Below the pieces are notes generated by a model, which did no database searches, was not told the origin of the DNA, and saw only the letters and a list, made by a program, of their open reading frames with translations. The translations under genes and the position numbers were made by a program. Positions 55,732-64,000 of a stretch of DNA of 64,000 nt are shown one piece after another (the first letter of the stretch is position 1; each line of letters opens with the position of its first letter). This stretch comes from Cellvibrio fontiphilus (GTDB lineage: Bacteria > Pseudomonadota > Gammaproteobacteria > Pseudomonadales > Cellvibrionaceae). The stretch lies in NCBI RefSeq assembly GCF_035317345.1, contig NZ_JAYKTU010000005.1, one strand, 5' to 3'.

Positions 55732-56953
55732 GCCAGCCTTTGATGTGGAAAAAATTCGCGCAGATTTTCCGATCCTGCATCAAGAAGTGAATGGTCAGCC
55801 GTTGGTTTATTTGGACAATGCGGCCACCACGCAAAAACCCAATGCAGTGATCGATGCGATTAGCGATTACTACCGCAGCGACAATAGTAATGTACACCGC
55901 GGTGCTCATGCCTTGGCTGATCGCGCCACAGTAAAGTTCGAGGCTGCACGTGAAAAAGTTGCACAGTTTTTAAATTCTCCCTCGACCAAACAAATTATCT
56001 GGACGCGGGGTGCTACCGAGAGCATTAACCTGGTTGCTGCCTCCTGGGGTAAAGCTAACTTGCAAACGGGCGATCGTATATTGGTGTCTGCCATGGAGCA
56101 TCACGCCAACATAGTGCCTTGGCAGCTTATCGCGCAAACCACCGGTGCGGTTCTGGAGGTCATTCCGGTTGATGCCTGTGGCAGTATCAATATGTTGGCA
56201 TTCGATGCCATGTTAGATGCCCGGGTAAAAATGGTTGCAGTTGGCCATGTCTCCAATGCTATGGGTAGCGTAAATCCTGTCGAGAAAATTATTAAGCTCG
56301 CGCATGCTGTGGGCGCGCGGGTGCTGATCGATGGCGCCCAGGCAGTCAGCCACTGGGCGGTTGATGTGCAAAAGCTGAATTGTGATTTTTATGTCTTTTC
56401 CGCCCATAAAGTATTTGGCCCAACAGGCTTGGGTGTGCTTTATGGTAAGGCAGATTTGTTGGAGTCTATGCCTCCATATCAGGGGGGCGGTGAAATGATT
56501 GAAACCGTATCTTTTGCCGGGACCACTTTCAATCAGCTGCCCTATAAATTTGAGGCAGGCACGCCGGATATAGCCGGCGCCATTGGCTTGGGGGCGGCAA
56601 TTGATTATTTACAGTCGCTGGACCGCAGTGCAGCCGCAGAGCATGAGCAGGCATTGCTGGTTTACGCGGAAGAAAAGGCGCGCGCCACAGCGGGCTTAAC
56701 CTTGGTGGGTACTGCCGCGAATAAAGTTTCTGTGATGAGCTTTCTGATTGACGGCACTCACCCTGCTGATGTAGGGGTATTGTTGGATAAGCAGGGGGTT
56801 GCCGTGCGCACTGGTAATCATTGTGCCCAGCCCATCATGGATCAGTTTGGTATTCCTGGCACGGTGCGTGCCAGCTTTAGTTTCTACAACACATTTGCTG
56901 AGGTAGATCGCTTGTTTGTGGCGATTGAAAAAGCAAAAACCTTTTTAGTGTGA
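55724..56953 (+). CDS. sufS: Cysteine desulfurase SufS (class II)
   Basis: 409 residues. VYLDNAATTQKPNAVIDAI at the N-terminus, PLP lysine in SAHKVFGPTGLGVLYG and the short class II loop VRTGNHCAQP with the catalytic Cys. It passes persulfide to SufE. It overlaps sufD. A second desulfurase (iscS-like) sits at the start of the same operon. Confidence 0.96.
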   Translation: MTRPAFDVEKIRADFPILHQEVNGQPLVYLDNAATTQKPNAVIDAISDYYRSDNSNVHRGAHALADRATVKFEAAREKVAQFLNSPSTKQIIWTRGATESINLVAASWGKANLQTGDRILVSAMEHHANIVPWQLIAQTTGAVLEVIPVDACGSINMLAFDAMLDARVKMVAVGHVSNAMGSVNPVEKIIKLAHAVGARVLIDGAQAVSHWAVDVQKLNCDFYVFSAHKVFGPTGLGVLYGKADLLESMPPYQGGGEMIETVSFAGTTFNQLPYKFEAGTPDIAGAIGLGAAIDYLQSLDRSAAAEHEQALLVYAEEKARATAGLTLVGTAANKVSVMSFLIDGTHPADVGVLLDKQGVAVRTGNHCAQPIMDQFGIPGTVRASFSFYNTFAEVDRLFVAIEKAKTFLV

Positions 56954-56997
56954 TGATAAATCTATCATCCTGATTTAGCTGTAAATCGGAGTAGATC

Positions 56998-57357
56998 ATG
57001 AGTATCGCTTCATTTGATCCGCAACAAGACACTGTGATTGTTACCCCTGCTGCCGCTGCGCATTTCAAGCGCCAATTAAGCGCGAGTAAAAATGCCTCAG
57101 CCGTTCGTTTGAGTGTCAAACAAAGCGGCTGTACCGGTTGGATGTATGTGGTTGATTTAGTCACTGAGGCCAAGGCTGATGATTTACATCTGCCGTTGGA
57201 TGAAGGGATTGAGCTTCTGGTGGACTCAGCCAGTTTATCTGTCGTCAGTGGTACTGAGATTGATTACGTGACTGAAGGTGTGAATCGCCAACTGAAATTT
57301 AACAATCCACGCGCCAAGGATTACTGTGGTTGCGGCGAGAGTTTTAGCATTAATTAA
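56998..57357 (+). CDS. sufA: A-type iron-sulfur carrier, SufA/IscA type
   Basis: 119 residues. The HesB/IscA domain: VRLSVKQSGCTGWMYVVDL with the first Cys and YCGCGESF at the end with the other two. A-type proteins carry [4Fe-4S] clusters to client enzymes. It follows sufS by 44 bases and precedes sufT. It could also be called an ErpA or IscA paralog; the operon position points to SufA. Confidence 0.9.
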   Translation: MSIASFDPQQDTVIVTPAAAAHFKRQLSASKNASAVRLSVKQSGCTGWMYVVDLVTEAKADDLHLPLDEGIELLVDSASLSVVSGTEIDYVTEGVNRQLKFNNPRAKDYCGCGESFSIN

Positions 57358-57381
57358 GCGGCGTCTGCCGAGAGAATTTCT

Positions 57382-57918
57382 ATGTCTGAAAGACGCATGG
57401 TGGTTGCCCAAGCCGATTGCCCGGCTCGGCGTGTGCCGGACGGTACGCCGCTTACTATTCCCGAAGGTACTTTCGTAACCATAACCCAGGCCTTGGGTGG
57501 TAATTATACGCTGACTTATCATGGTCAAATGGTGCGTGTGGATGGTACTGACGCTCACTTGCTTGGGCTTGAACCTACAAATATCGAGTTTCCAGAACCC
57601 ACCGATGATCAAATACAAGAAGATCAGGTTTGGCAGGCGCTGGGTAGTGTTTACGATCCTGAAATCCCGGTTGATCTGGTTAATCTGGGTTTGATTTACA
57701 GTGTCAACATCGATCAACAAACAAAGCAGGTGGAAGTGCGTATGACACTGACTGCTCCCGCCTGTGGCATGGGGCCGGTGTTGGTGGGTGATGTGGAATA
57801 CCGTGTACGTTTGGTGCCTAATGTAAAGTCGGTTAAGGTTGAGCTGGTATTTGACCCGCCCTGGCAGCGCCATATGATGAGTGAAGAAGCCCAGTTACAA
57901 ACGGGCATGTTTTATTGA
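57382..57918 (+). CDS. sufT: Putative Fe-S assembly protein SufT
   Basis: 178 residues. It has an N-terminal segment (about 1-75) followed by a DUF59/MIP18-type domain with VWQALGSVYDPEIPVDLVNLGLIY, LTAPACGMGPVLVGDVEYRV and KVELVFDPPWQRHMMSEEA. SufT helps deliver clusters to particular enzymes in bacteria that have a SUF system. It is in the operon 24 bases after sufA and 25 before sufE. Confidence 0.93.
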   Translation: MSERRMVVAQADCPARRVPDGTPLTIPEGTFVTITQALGGNYTLTYHGQMVRVDGTDAHLLGLEPTNIEFPEPTDDQIQEDQVWQALGSVYDPEIPVDLVNLGLIYSVNIDQQTKQVEVRMTLTAPACGMGPVLVGDVEYRVRLVPNVKSVKVELVFDPPWQRHMMSEEAQLQTGMFY

Positions 57919-57943
57919 TGTTGATTCATCCTGAGGATTTTTA

Positions 57944-58366
57944 ATGACCCAATTCGGTGTAGATGTATCCGCAGATGACATCATAGATACGCTTGGCTTT
58001 TTTGATAGCTGGGAGGAGCGCTACAAGTACATTATCGACTTGGGAAAAGAGCTGCCTCCTATGGATGCGAGCTTGCGTAATGAGCAATATCTGGTGCGTG
58101 GCTGTCAAAGCCAGGTGTGGTTAGTGGATGAGCAGCGTGATGGAAAATTGTTTTTTCAGGCCGATAGTGATGCGTTTATTGTAAAAGGACTGTTGGGTGT
58201 GGTGTTGGCTGCTTTCAACAGTAAAACACCCGGCGAGATTCTGGCATTTGATATTGATGCTTACTTTGCCCAACTGGATTTGTTGCAACACCTCAGCTCT
58301 ACGCGTGGCAATGGGCTCAAGGCCATGGTTAAGCGAATACAGGATCGCGCCCTCAGCGTGAATTAA
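57944..58366 (+). CDS. sufE: Sulfur acceptor SufE
   Basis: 140 residues. Takes sulfur from SufS on Cys54 (YLVRGCQSQVWLV) and hands it to SufB. Other family blocks: LGKELPPMDASLRNEQYLV, VKGLLGVVLAAFNSKTP, and the end block STRGNGLKAMVKRI. Last gene of the operon; a hairpin terminator follows. Confidence 0.95.
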   Translation: MTQFGVDVSADDIIDTLGFFDSWEERYKYIIDLGKELPPMDASLRNEQYLVRGCQSQVWLVDEQRDGKLFFQADSDAFIVKGLLGVVLAAFNSKTPGEILAFDIDAYFAQLDLLQHLSSTRGNGLKAMVKRIQDRALSVN

Positions 58367-58436
58367 AGTCCGACAGCGCCTTAAAACCTTGGCTGTTTTT
58401 GTTTATTAATCAAATAGCTACATATAAAAATACGGT

Positions 58437-58469
58437 AAACCCGCGTATAATTCGCGGGTTTTGTATTTT
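58437..58469 (+). terminator. Terminator after the iron-sulfur operon
   Basis: AAACCCGCG at 58437-58445 pairs with 58453-58461 around a loop that contains TATAATT, followed by TGTATTTT. The loop also spells a -10-like box, so a promoter for ndk may lie here too. Confidence 0.6.
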
Positions 58470-58539
58470 GTGGGCCCCTGAATCGCTGGTTGCGGTATAG
58501 AAGGCGCTAACTTAACCAGAAAATTGTGTGGAGTCTCTT

Positions 58540-58965
58540 ATGGCTGTTGAACAAACTTTATCCATTATCAAGCCTGATGCAGTGCGTAAGAATCTGATCG
58601 GTGCGATTGTTGCCCGTTTCGAGCAGGCCGGTTTGAAAATTGCTGCCCAGCGCATGATGTTGTTGAGCCGCGCTCAGGCAGAAGGTTTTTATGCTGAACA
58701 TCACGGTAAGCCTTTTTTTGAGGGCTTGGTTGATTTTATGACCTCTGGTCCCGTTGTTGTGCAGGTGCTCTCCGGCGAAAATGCCATCGCATTAAACCGC
58801 GAGTTGATGGGCGCAACCGATCCAGCAAAAGCGGCGCCGGGTACTATCCGTGCTGATTACGCTGAAGCAATCAATATGAATGCTGTGCATGGTTCCGATT
58901 CGCCAGCATCCGCTGCGCGTGAAATTGCTTATTTCTTTGCCAGCAACGAAGTTAATCTTCGCTAA
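58540..58965 (+). CDS. ndk: Nucleoside diphosphate kinase
   Basis: 141 residues from the ATG at 58540 (MAVEQTLSIIKPDAV), with GGAG upstream. Exchanges the terminal phosphate among NTPs. The catalytic His is in NAVHGSDS; other blocks are KPFFEGLVDFMTSGPVV and GTIRADYA. Start of the usual ndk-rlmN-pilF-rodZ-ispG-hisS row. Confidence 0.96.
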   Translation: MAVEQTLSIIKPDAVRKNLIGAIVARFEQAGLKIAAQRMMLLSRAQAEGFYAEHHGKPFFEGLVDFMTSGPVVVQVLSGENAIALNRELMGATDPAKAAPGTIRADYAEAINMNAVHGSDSPASAAREIAYFFASNEVNLR

Positions 58966-58997
58966 TTGTTTTTATTTTTGTTTATAGGTATTGAGCC

Positions 58998-60176
58998 ATG
59001 TCTGATGTAACCAATTCTATTTCTTCCGCAGATGCGGTTGCTGCAGAAGGCTCTGCCAAGATGAATTTATTGGGCTTGCCGGAAGCCAAATTGATTGCAT
59101 TTTTTGAGTCCATCGGTGAGAAAAAATTTCGTGCCATTCAAGTGATGAAATGGATTCATCAGCTCGGCGCTGACAACTTTGATGACATGACCAATGTCAG
59201 TAAAGATCTGCGCGCAAAATTAAAAAATATTGCCGAAATTCGCCTGCCTGAAGTAGTGCAGCAATTTGATTCCACCGACGGCACGCGCAAATTTTTAATA
59301 CGTGTGAGCGGTGGTAATGTTATCGAAACGGTTTTTATTCCCGATGGTGATCGCGGCACTCTGTGTGTTTCATCGCAAGTTGGCTGTTCGTTGGATTGTA
59401 GCTTCTGTGCGACCGGTAAACAGGGTTTTAATCGTGATTTGACTGCCGCAGAGATTATTGGTCAGGTGTGGATTGCCGCAAAGTCCTTTGGTCAGCTGGC
59501 TGCAAATGGTCCGCGTCGTGTGACTAACGTGGTGATGATGGGGATGGGGGAACCGCTTCTAAACTTCGACAATGTCGTTGATTCAATGAGTTTGATGATG
59601 CACGACAATGCCTATGGCATTTCCAAACGTCGTGTCACCTTAAGTACTTCCGGTGTGGTGCCCCAGTTGGATCGCTTGAGCCAGTATACTGATGCCTGTC
59701 TTGCTATTTCGTTGCATGCGCCCAATGACGAGCTGCGTAATGAATTGGTGCCCATCAATCGCAAATATCCTATTGCTATGTTGCTGGACTCTGCCAAACG
59801 CTACATCGAGGCCATGCCAGATACCCATCGCAAAATTACTATTGAATATACCTTGATTGATCAGGTAAACGATCGTCCACACCACGCTCACGAGTTGGCT
59901 GAGTTACTGCGTGATGTGCCGGTAAAGATTAATTTGATCCCATTTAATCCCTTTAATTTGTCTAACTACAAGCGCGTTAGCAACAATGCGTTGCGCAAGT
60001 TTCAGGATATTTTGATGGAGGCGGGTTATATCACTACCGTGCGTACTACACGCGGTGACGATATCGATGCTGCCTGTGGTCAATTAGCTGGGCAGGTGAA
60101 TGATGTTACCCGCCGCAGTGAGCGCTATCGCGCGCAGTTTGATGAAGTGCAAAGTATTAAAATTGTTAATCAGTAA
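58998..60176 (+). CDS. rlmN: 23S rRNA A2503 / tRNA A37 C2-methyltransferase RlmN
   Basis: 392 residues. A radical-SAM enzyme: cluster Cys130, Cys134 and Cys137 in GCSLDCSFCATG, with VMMGMGEPLLNFDNV and the catalytic Cys in AACGQLAG near the end. Methylates C2 of A2503 in 23S rRNA and A37 of some tRNAs. It follows ndk at 32 bases. Confidence 0.96.
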   Translation: MSDVTNSISSADAVAAEGSAKMNLLGLPEAKLIAFFESIGEKKFRAIQVMKWIHQLGADNFDDMTNVSKDLRAKLKNIAEIRLPEVVQQFDSTDGTRKFLIRVSGGNVIETVFIPDGDRGTLCVSSQVGCSLDCSFCATGKQGFNRDLTAAEIIGQVWIAAKSFGQLAANGPRRVTNVVMMGMGEPLLNFDNVVDSMSLMMHDNAYGISKRRVTLSTSGVVPQLDRLSQYTDACLAISLHAPNDELRNELVPINRKYPIAMLLDSAKRYIEAMPDTHRKITIEYTLIDQVNDRPHHAHELAELLRDVPVKINLIPFNPFNLSNYKRVSNNALRKFQDILMEAGYITTVRTTRGDDIDAACGQLAGQVNDVTRRSERYRAQFDEVQSIKIVNQ

Positions 60177-60226
60177 TTCTGGTTGGCCCATTAACACTGG
60201 CAATTTGATTGAGGGTAGGTGCGTTA

Positions 60227-61006
60227 ATGCAAAACAATAAACAGCATAAACTACTGCAATTACTGACCTTGAGCCTAATGGCAATTGTGTTATTGACGGG
60301 GTGTGTCTCCGAAGGTGGCAAACCGAATCGACCTGTCGATAAAGCTAAGTCTTTAGAATTACACATCAAATTGGCTCAAGGGTACATTGATCGGGGTAAT
60401 CGGGAGTCTGCGCGCCATCATTTGCGTAAGGCGGCGGAAATAAATCGCAATTCAGCTGATGCTACTGAGACTCTGGCACGTCTGTACCAACTTGAAGGCG
60501 AGCCAGAGTTGGCAGAGCAAACTTTTAAGAAGGCTATAAAAGCCAAAAAGAATTTCACACTGGCACGCAACAATTACGGTGTATTTTTATTTGGTGCAAA
60601 ACGCTACGAAGAAGCGCTGGAGCAGTTTGAATTGGCTGCGGCCGACATTGAGTATACCGATCGTGCATCGGCATTGGTTAACGTAGGGCGAACCGCTTTG
60701 TTGTTGGGTAAAAATGAGCGCGCCAAAGCTGCCTTGGAGCACGCCGCTGTCCTTGATCGCGGCATGGCTGATGCACATATAGAACTAGCGGATATTAACT
60801 TCCAGAGGCAAGATTACGCTGCAGCGAAACAGCATTTGGACAGGTATCAGGCTTTGGGGCAGGTAACGCCTCGCTCATTGTTATTGGGTATTCGTTTGGA
60901 GCGTGTATTTGGTAACAAAGACAAAGAGGCCAGTTATTTATTGATGTTGAAAAATCGCTATCCTTATTCAAGAGAATATCTTGAATACAAACAAACGATG
61001 ATGTGA
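60227..61006 (+). CDS. pilF: Type IV pilus biogenesis lipoprotein PilF/PilW
   Basis: 259 residues from the ATG at 60227; the signal ends LLTGC. The rest is a series of TPR helices (AQGYIDRGNRESARHHLRKA, LYQLEGEPELAEQTFKKAI). PilF pilots the PilQ secretin to the outer membrane for type IV pili. The position between rlmN and the rodZ-like gene matches pseudomonads. Confidence 0.93.
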   Translation: MQNNKQHKLLQLLTLSLMAIVLLTGCVSEGGKPNRPVDKAKSLELHIKLAQGYIDRGNRESARHHLRKAAEINRNSADATETLARLYQLEGEPELAEQTFKKAIKAKKNFTLARNNYGVFLFGAKRYEEALEQFELAAADIEYTDRASALVNVGRTALLLGKNERAKAALEHAAVLDRGMADAHIELADINFQRQDYAAAKQHLDRYQALGQVTPRSLLLGIRLERVFGNKDKEASYLLMLKNRYPYSREYLEYKQTMM

Positions 61007-61033
61007 GACCGTTTGCGCTTTTGCAGGCTAAAA

Positions 61034-62053
61034 ATGATTCCTGATGACGACAAAAAAAACATTGACGATGGCCGCTCACGAGATCTTTCTCCGGGTAAGT
61101 TATTGGTATGGGCACGTGAGCGAGCCAATCTGAGCCAGGAGCAAGTTGCAAAAGAACTTTATATGACGCTCACCAAAGTCCGCTCGCTGGAGATGGATGA
61201 CTATCGTCACATGGGGGCTGACACTTTTGTGCGTGGCTACCTGCGCGCCTACGCCAATCTGGTTCACTTGGATGTGCCGCAGCTGTTAGCAGCTTATGAT
61301 CGGTTTTTACAAAAGACGGGAGTGATGGAGCAGTCGCTGCCGCGCAAGACTGAGTCCGCCGCAAAACCTATCTGGAGGTTTGCTGCAGCTATTGTGATTT
61401 TATTGGCAGTTATTTGGCTAATTTCTATTTGGTTTTTTGATAACCGCCAGCAACCTGTTATCAATCGGCCTGCGGCCGTTGTACCGCAATTAGATGTCCG
61501 TGATATTCCGGCGAGCGGCGCTTTCAGCTCACATGCACAGAGTTCAGAATCGGCGGCAATAATGTTGGTCGATAACACCACAAACTCTCTTGCCTTGCAG
61601 GATGAAGTAGACAAGGTTCCTGATGACCTGCAAGCAGTTGCAAGTGCTTCAAGTGCGGACAACAGTTCCGTTATTACAGGAAGTAATGTCGTAAAAAATA
61701 CAGAAGGTAGTACCGTAAAATCAGAAATAAATTCTGCGGTTGCGGAATCGAGTGCTTTCACGGAATCTTCTTTGGGAGTGCAAGGTCAGCTAAGAGCATC
61801 TGGCTCAATTGAGTCCTCCCTGCTTACATTGACATTTAGTGCTGAGTGTTGGGTCGAAGTCAGCGATGCTGATGGCGATGTTCTTGCGGCTGATTTACAG
61901 GCAGCGGGAAGCGCGCTGCAGTTGCGTGGCCGGGCTCCATTCGATGTAAAGCTGGGCAATGCATTGGCGGCCGATATTTTATTAAATGGTGAGTCTTTTG
62001 CGTTTACACCATTGCCATCAACTAATGTTCTTTCATTAAAAGTAGGTCAGTAG
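61034..62053 (+). CDS. rodZ: RodZ-like cell-shape protein (HTH, membrane helix, DUF4115)
   Basis: 339 residues from the ATG at 61034 (start not certain; frame open from 61013). An Xre-type helix-turn-helix (about 20-95: WARERANLSQEQVAKEL), one membrane helix (about 115-136), a low-complexity serine-rich stretch and a C-terminal DUF4115 domain (about 260-335: LTFSAECWVEVSDADGDVL). This is the RodZ layout, which links MreB to the cell wall synthesis machinery in rod-shaped cells. Neighbour order pilF-rodZ-ispG-hisS is standard. Confidence 0.88.
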   Translation: MIPDDDKKNIDDGRSRDLSPGKLLVWARERANLSQEQVAKELYMTLTKVRSLEMDDYRHMGADTFVRGYLRAYANLVHLDVPQLLAAYDRFLQKTGVMEQSLPRKTESAAKPIWRFAAAIVILLAVIWLISIWFFDNRQQPVINRPAAVVPQLDVRDIPASGAFSSHAQSSESAAIMLVDNTTNSLALQDEVDKVPDDLQAVASASSADNSSVITGSNVVKNTEGSTVKSEINSAVAESSAFTESSLGVQGQLRASGSIESSLLTLTFSAECWVEVSDADGDVLAADLQAAGSALQLRGRAPFDVKLGNALAADILLNGESFAFTPLPSTNVLSLKVGQ

Positions 62054-62089
62054 GCCTATTATTTCATTGGACATAAATCGGGAAAAGTT

Positions 62090-63214
62090 ATGCATTGCGA
62101 GTCTCCTATAAAACGCCGTAAGTCCCGACAAATTATGGTTGGAAATGTTGCCGTTGGTGGCGATGCGCCTATTTCGGTACAGAGCATGACCAATACAGAA
62201 ACGACGGATGTCAACGCGACCGTTGAGCAGATTCGTCGCATTCAGGCCGCAGGCGCCGATATAGTGAGGGTATCCGTGCCGACAATGGATGCTGCAGAAG
62301 CTTTTGGTGCTATCCGCAAGCAGGTCACCATTCCATTGGTTGCCGATATCCATTTTGATTATCGTATCGCCCTGCGTGTTGCTGACTTAGGTGTTGACTG
62401 CTTGCGTATTAACCCAGGCAACATAGGCCGTGAAAAACGCATTAAAGCGGTAGTCGACAAAGCTCTCGATTTGAATATTCCTATTCGTATTGGTGTTAAT
62501 GCCGGGTCTTTAGAAAAAGACTTGCAGAAAAAATACGGCGAGCCAACACCTGATGCATTGGTTGAGTCTGCTTTGCGTCACGTAGAAATTCTCGATCAAT
62601 TAAATTTTCAGAATTTCAAAGTGAGTGTTAAAGCTTCCGATGTCTTTATGGCCGTGGCCGCGTATCGAAAATTGGCGACTTTAATTGAGCAACCCTTGCA
62701 TTTGGGAATTACTGAGGCAGGTGGCTTGCGTTCAGGTACCGTGAAATCGGCGATTGGCCTGGGAGCACTGTTAATGGATGGTATAGGCGATACCATTCGT
62801 GTTTCCTTGGCTGCTGATCCAGTTGAAGAGATCAAAGTCGGTTGGGATATGCTGCGCAGTTTAAAAATACGCAGCAAAGGTGTGAATTTTATTGCTTGCC
62901 CCAGTTGTTCACGCCAAAACTTTGATGTGATTAAAACGATGAACGATTTGGAGCAACGAGTGGAGGATATTACCGTGCCTCTGGATGTCGCTGTGATCGG
63001 CTGTGTGGTAAATGGACCCGGCGAGGCTAAAGAGGCTGATCTAGGGCTCGCAGGGGGAACGCCCAGTAATTTGATTTACATTGATGGTGAGCCGAATCAA
63101 AAGCTAACAAATGAGAATCTAGTGGACAATCTCGAACGCCTTATTCGTGCCAAAGCTGCACAAAAGCAGGCAAAAATTGATGAAGACGCAAAAAATATCA
63201 TCGCGAAAGCCTGA
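62090..63214 (+). CDS. ispG: 4-hydroxy-3-methylbut-2-en-1-yl diphosphate synthase IspG
   Basis: 374 residues. Reduces methylerythritol cyclodiphosphate to HMBPP in the MEP isoprenoid pathway, using a [4Fe-4S] cluster. N-terminal TIM-barrel blocks: PISVQSMTNTETTDV and the MDAAEAFGAIRK helix. Cluster ligands sit in IACPSCSRQNFD and in GCVVNGPGEA. Gene follows the rodZ-like gene at 36 bases. Confidence 0.96.
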   Translation: MHCESPIKRRKSRQIMVGNVAVGGDAPISVQSMTNTETTDVNATVEQIRRIQAAGADIVRVSVPTMDAAEAFGAIRKQVTIPLVADIHFDYRIALRVADLGVDCLRINPGNIGREKRIKAVVDKALDLNIPIRIGVNAGSLEKDLQKKYGEPTPDALVESALRHVEILDQLNFQNFKVSVKASDVFMAVAAYRKLATLIEQPLHLGITEAGGLRSGTVKSAIGLGALLMDGIGDTIRVSLAADPVEEIKVGWDMLRSLKIRSKGVNFIACPSCSRQNFDVIKTMNDLEQRVEDITVPLDVAVIGCVVNGPGEAKEADLGLAGGTPSNLIYIDGEPNQKLTNENLVDNLERLIRAKAAQKQAKIDEDAKNIIAKA

Positions 63215-63244
63215 TATTTTTAAATCGACTGACAAGGTTTTAAA

Positions 63245-64000
63245 TTGAAAAAAATACAAGCAATTCGCGGCATGAATGATCTGCTTCCGGCAGATTCGCC
63301 ACTTTGGCAATACGTAGAGTCTGTAGTTACTGACATACTTGCGCGCTATGCCTATCAAGAAATCAGATTTCCTATTGTTGAGGTTACCGAGCTTTTTAAA
63401 CGCTCTATCGGTGAAGTAACCGATATTGTAGAAAAAGAAATGTATACCTTTGAGGATCGTAATGGCGATAGTTTGACTCTGCGCCCGGAAGGTACTGCTT
63501 GTTGTGTGCGTGCTTGTGAAGAAAATGGTCTGCTTTACAATCAAACACAACGTCTCTGGTATATGGGCCCTATGTTTCGCCATGAGCGCCCACAAAAAGG
63601 ACGCTATCGCCAATTTCATCAAATCGGTGTTGAGACCTTTGGTATTCAGGGGCCCGATATAGATGCAGAGGTGTTGGTATTAAGTGCGCGAATTTTGCGA
63701 AACTTAGGTGTGGCTGAGCACGTTCATTTACAAATTAATTCGCTTGGCAGTGCAGACGCGCGCGCAGCCTATAAACATGCCTTGGTGGCTTATCTTGATG
63801 GCGTAAAAGATCAGCTGGATGAAGATAGCAAGCGTCGTCTTGATACAAATCCTTTGCGTATTCTGGACTCAAAAGATGTTAATACCCAGCGTCTTTTAGA
63901 TGCAGCACCTGTTCTATTGGATTATCTTGACGATGTTTCGCGCGAGCACTTTGAAGGCCTGAAAAGTCTACTTAATGCTGCAGGCGTGGCCTATCAGGTA
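63245..64000 (+). CDS. hisS: Histidyl-tRNA synthetase, N-terminal part (runs off window)
   Basis: 252 residues in frame from a TTG at 63245 to the window end, with no stop. Class II aaRS motif 2 region (GPMFRHERPQKGRYRQFHQ) and VETFGIQGPDIDAE are diagnostic of HisRS, and IQAIRGMNDLLPADS is the usual start. Charges tRNA-His. It lies 30 bases after ispG, as in other gammaproteobacteria. Confidence 0.93.
   Translation, partial: MKKIQAIRGMNDLLPADSPLWQYVESVVTDILARYAYQEIRFPIVEVTELFKRSIGEVTDIVEKEMYTFEDRNGDSLTLRPEGTACCVRACEENGLLYNQTQRLWYMGPMFRHERPQKGRYRQFHQIGVETFGIQGPDIDAEVLVLSARILRNLGVAEHVHLQINSLGSADARAAYKHALVAYLDGVKDQLDEDSKRRLDTNPLRILDSKDVNTQRLLDAAPVLLDYLDDVSREHFEGLKSLLNAAGVAYQV

Noticed and set aside
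57235..57873. 212-residue open frame on the minus strand
   Set aside because: Antisense shadow of sufA and sufT, both clear genes on the plus strand.
63119..63622. 167-residue open frame on the minus strand
   Set aside because: Antisense to the end of ispG and the start of hisS, with no recognisable feature.
1..64000. CRISPR arrays, transposases, integrases, toxin-antitoxin pairs
   Set aside because: No direct-repeat array and no protein with such motifs was found in the window.

Overview
The window reads as a chromosomal segment of a cellulose-degrading gammaproteobacterium of the Cellvibrio type. Grounds for this: almost all genes are core Pseudomonas-like genes in familiar gammaproteobacterial neighbourhoods (purM-purN next to a DUF2066 gene and hda; holC-pepA facing lptFG; queA-tgt-secDF; ndk-rlmN-pilF-rodZ-ispG-hisS), while a family 9 glycoside hydrolase is present as a lipoprotein with a serine-rich linker, a style common in Cellvibrio and Saccharophagus. 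The genus is an inference. No phage, insertion sequence, integrase or CRISPR array was seen.

Layout. 1-6.5 kb: end of thrC, recJ, the esterase tesA and, divergent from it, an ABC ATPase/FtsX-type permease pair. 6.5-14.2 kb is the most accessory part: a MATE exporter, then a minus-strand cluster (gtrA, gtrB and two large membrane glycosyltransferases, each fused to a predicted carbohydrate-binding beta-sandwich), a 75-codon orphan, an AT-rich gap and a CueR-like MerR regulator. 14.2-20.4 kb: dcd, a small zinc-ribbon protein, slyD, a DUF3108 protein and purN-purM, then DUF2066 and hda. 20.6-28.5 kb: the GH9 enzyme, a pseudouridine synthase, YaeQ, a YbbN-type thioredoxin, a DUF4380-like lipoprotein, the YlqF-type GTPase and a sugar-efflux MFS transporter. 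28.5-35.3 kb: holC, pepA, lptF-lptG, an RDD membrane protein, a cyclase-FHA protein and tRNA-Leu(CAA). 35.5-41 kb: queA, tgt, secD, secF, with yajC missing from its usual slot. 41-50.2 kb: a hybrid sensor kinase, an RND efflux operon ending in its own TetR repressor, suhB and trmJ. 50.3-58.4 kb: one long iron-sulfur assembly operon, iscR-iscS-sufB-C-D-S-sufA-sufT-sufE. 58.5-64 kb: ndk, rlmN, pilF, rodZ-like, ispG and the start of hisS, which runs off the window.

How the parts work together. The iron-sulfur operon joins an ISC-type regulator and an ISC-type cysteine desulfurase to a complete SUF machine, with a candidate IscR site lying on the -10 element. The RND operon has a perfect inverted repeat upstream that is a good candidate operator for its TetR protein. 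The gtrA-gtrB-glycosyltransferase cluster looks like a periplasmic glycan-decorating pathway: GtrB would charge a lipid carrier, GtrA would help flip it, and the two GT-C enzymes would transfer the sugar.

I found no clearly new defence or mobile system. The best leads are the glycosyltransferase pair with fused binding modules, a CueR-like regulator that has lost its second copper cysteine but keeps a CueR-like operator, a cyclase with its transition-state arginine replaced, an enlarged SecF next to a missing yajC, and a lysine-rich tail on PepA. No gene-free stretch exceeds about 300 bases; the longer gaps (13511-13776 and 35262-35529) are described through the sites found in them.
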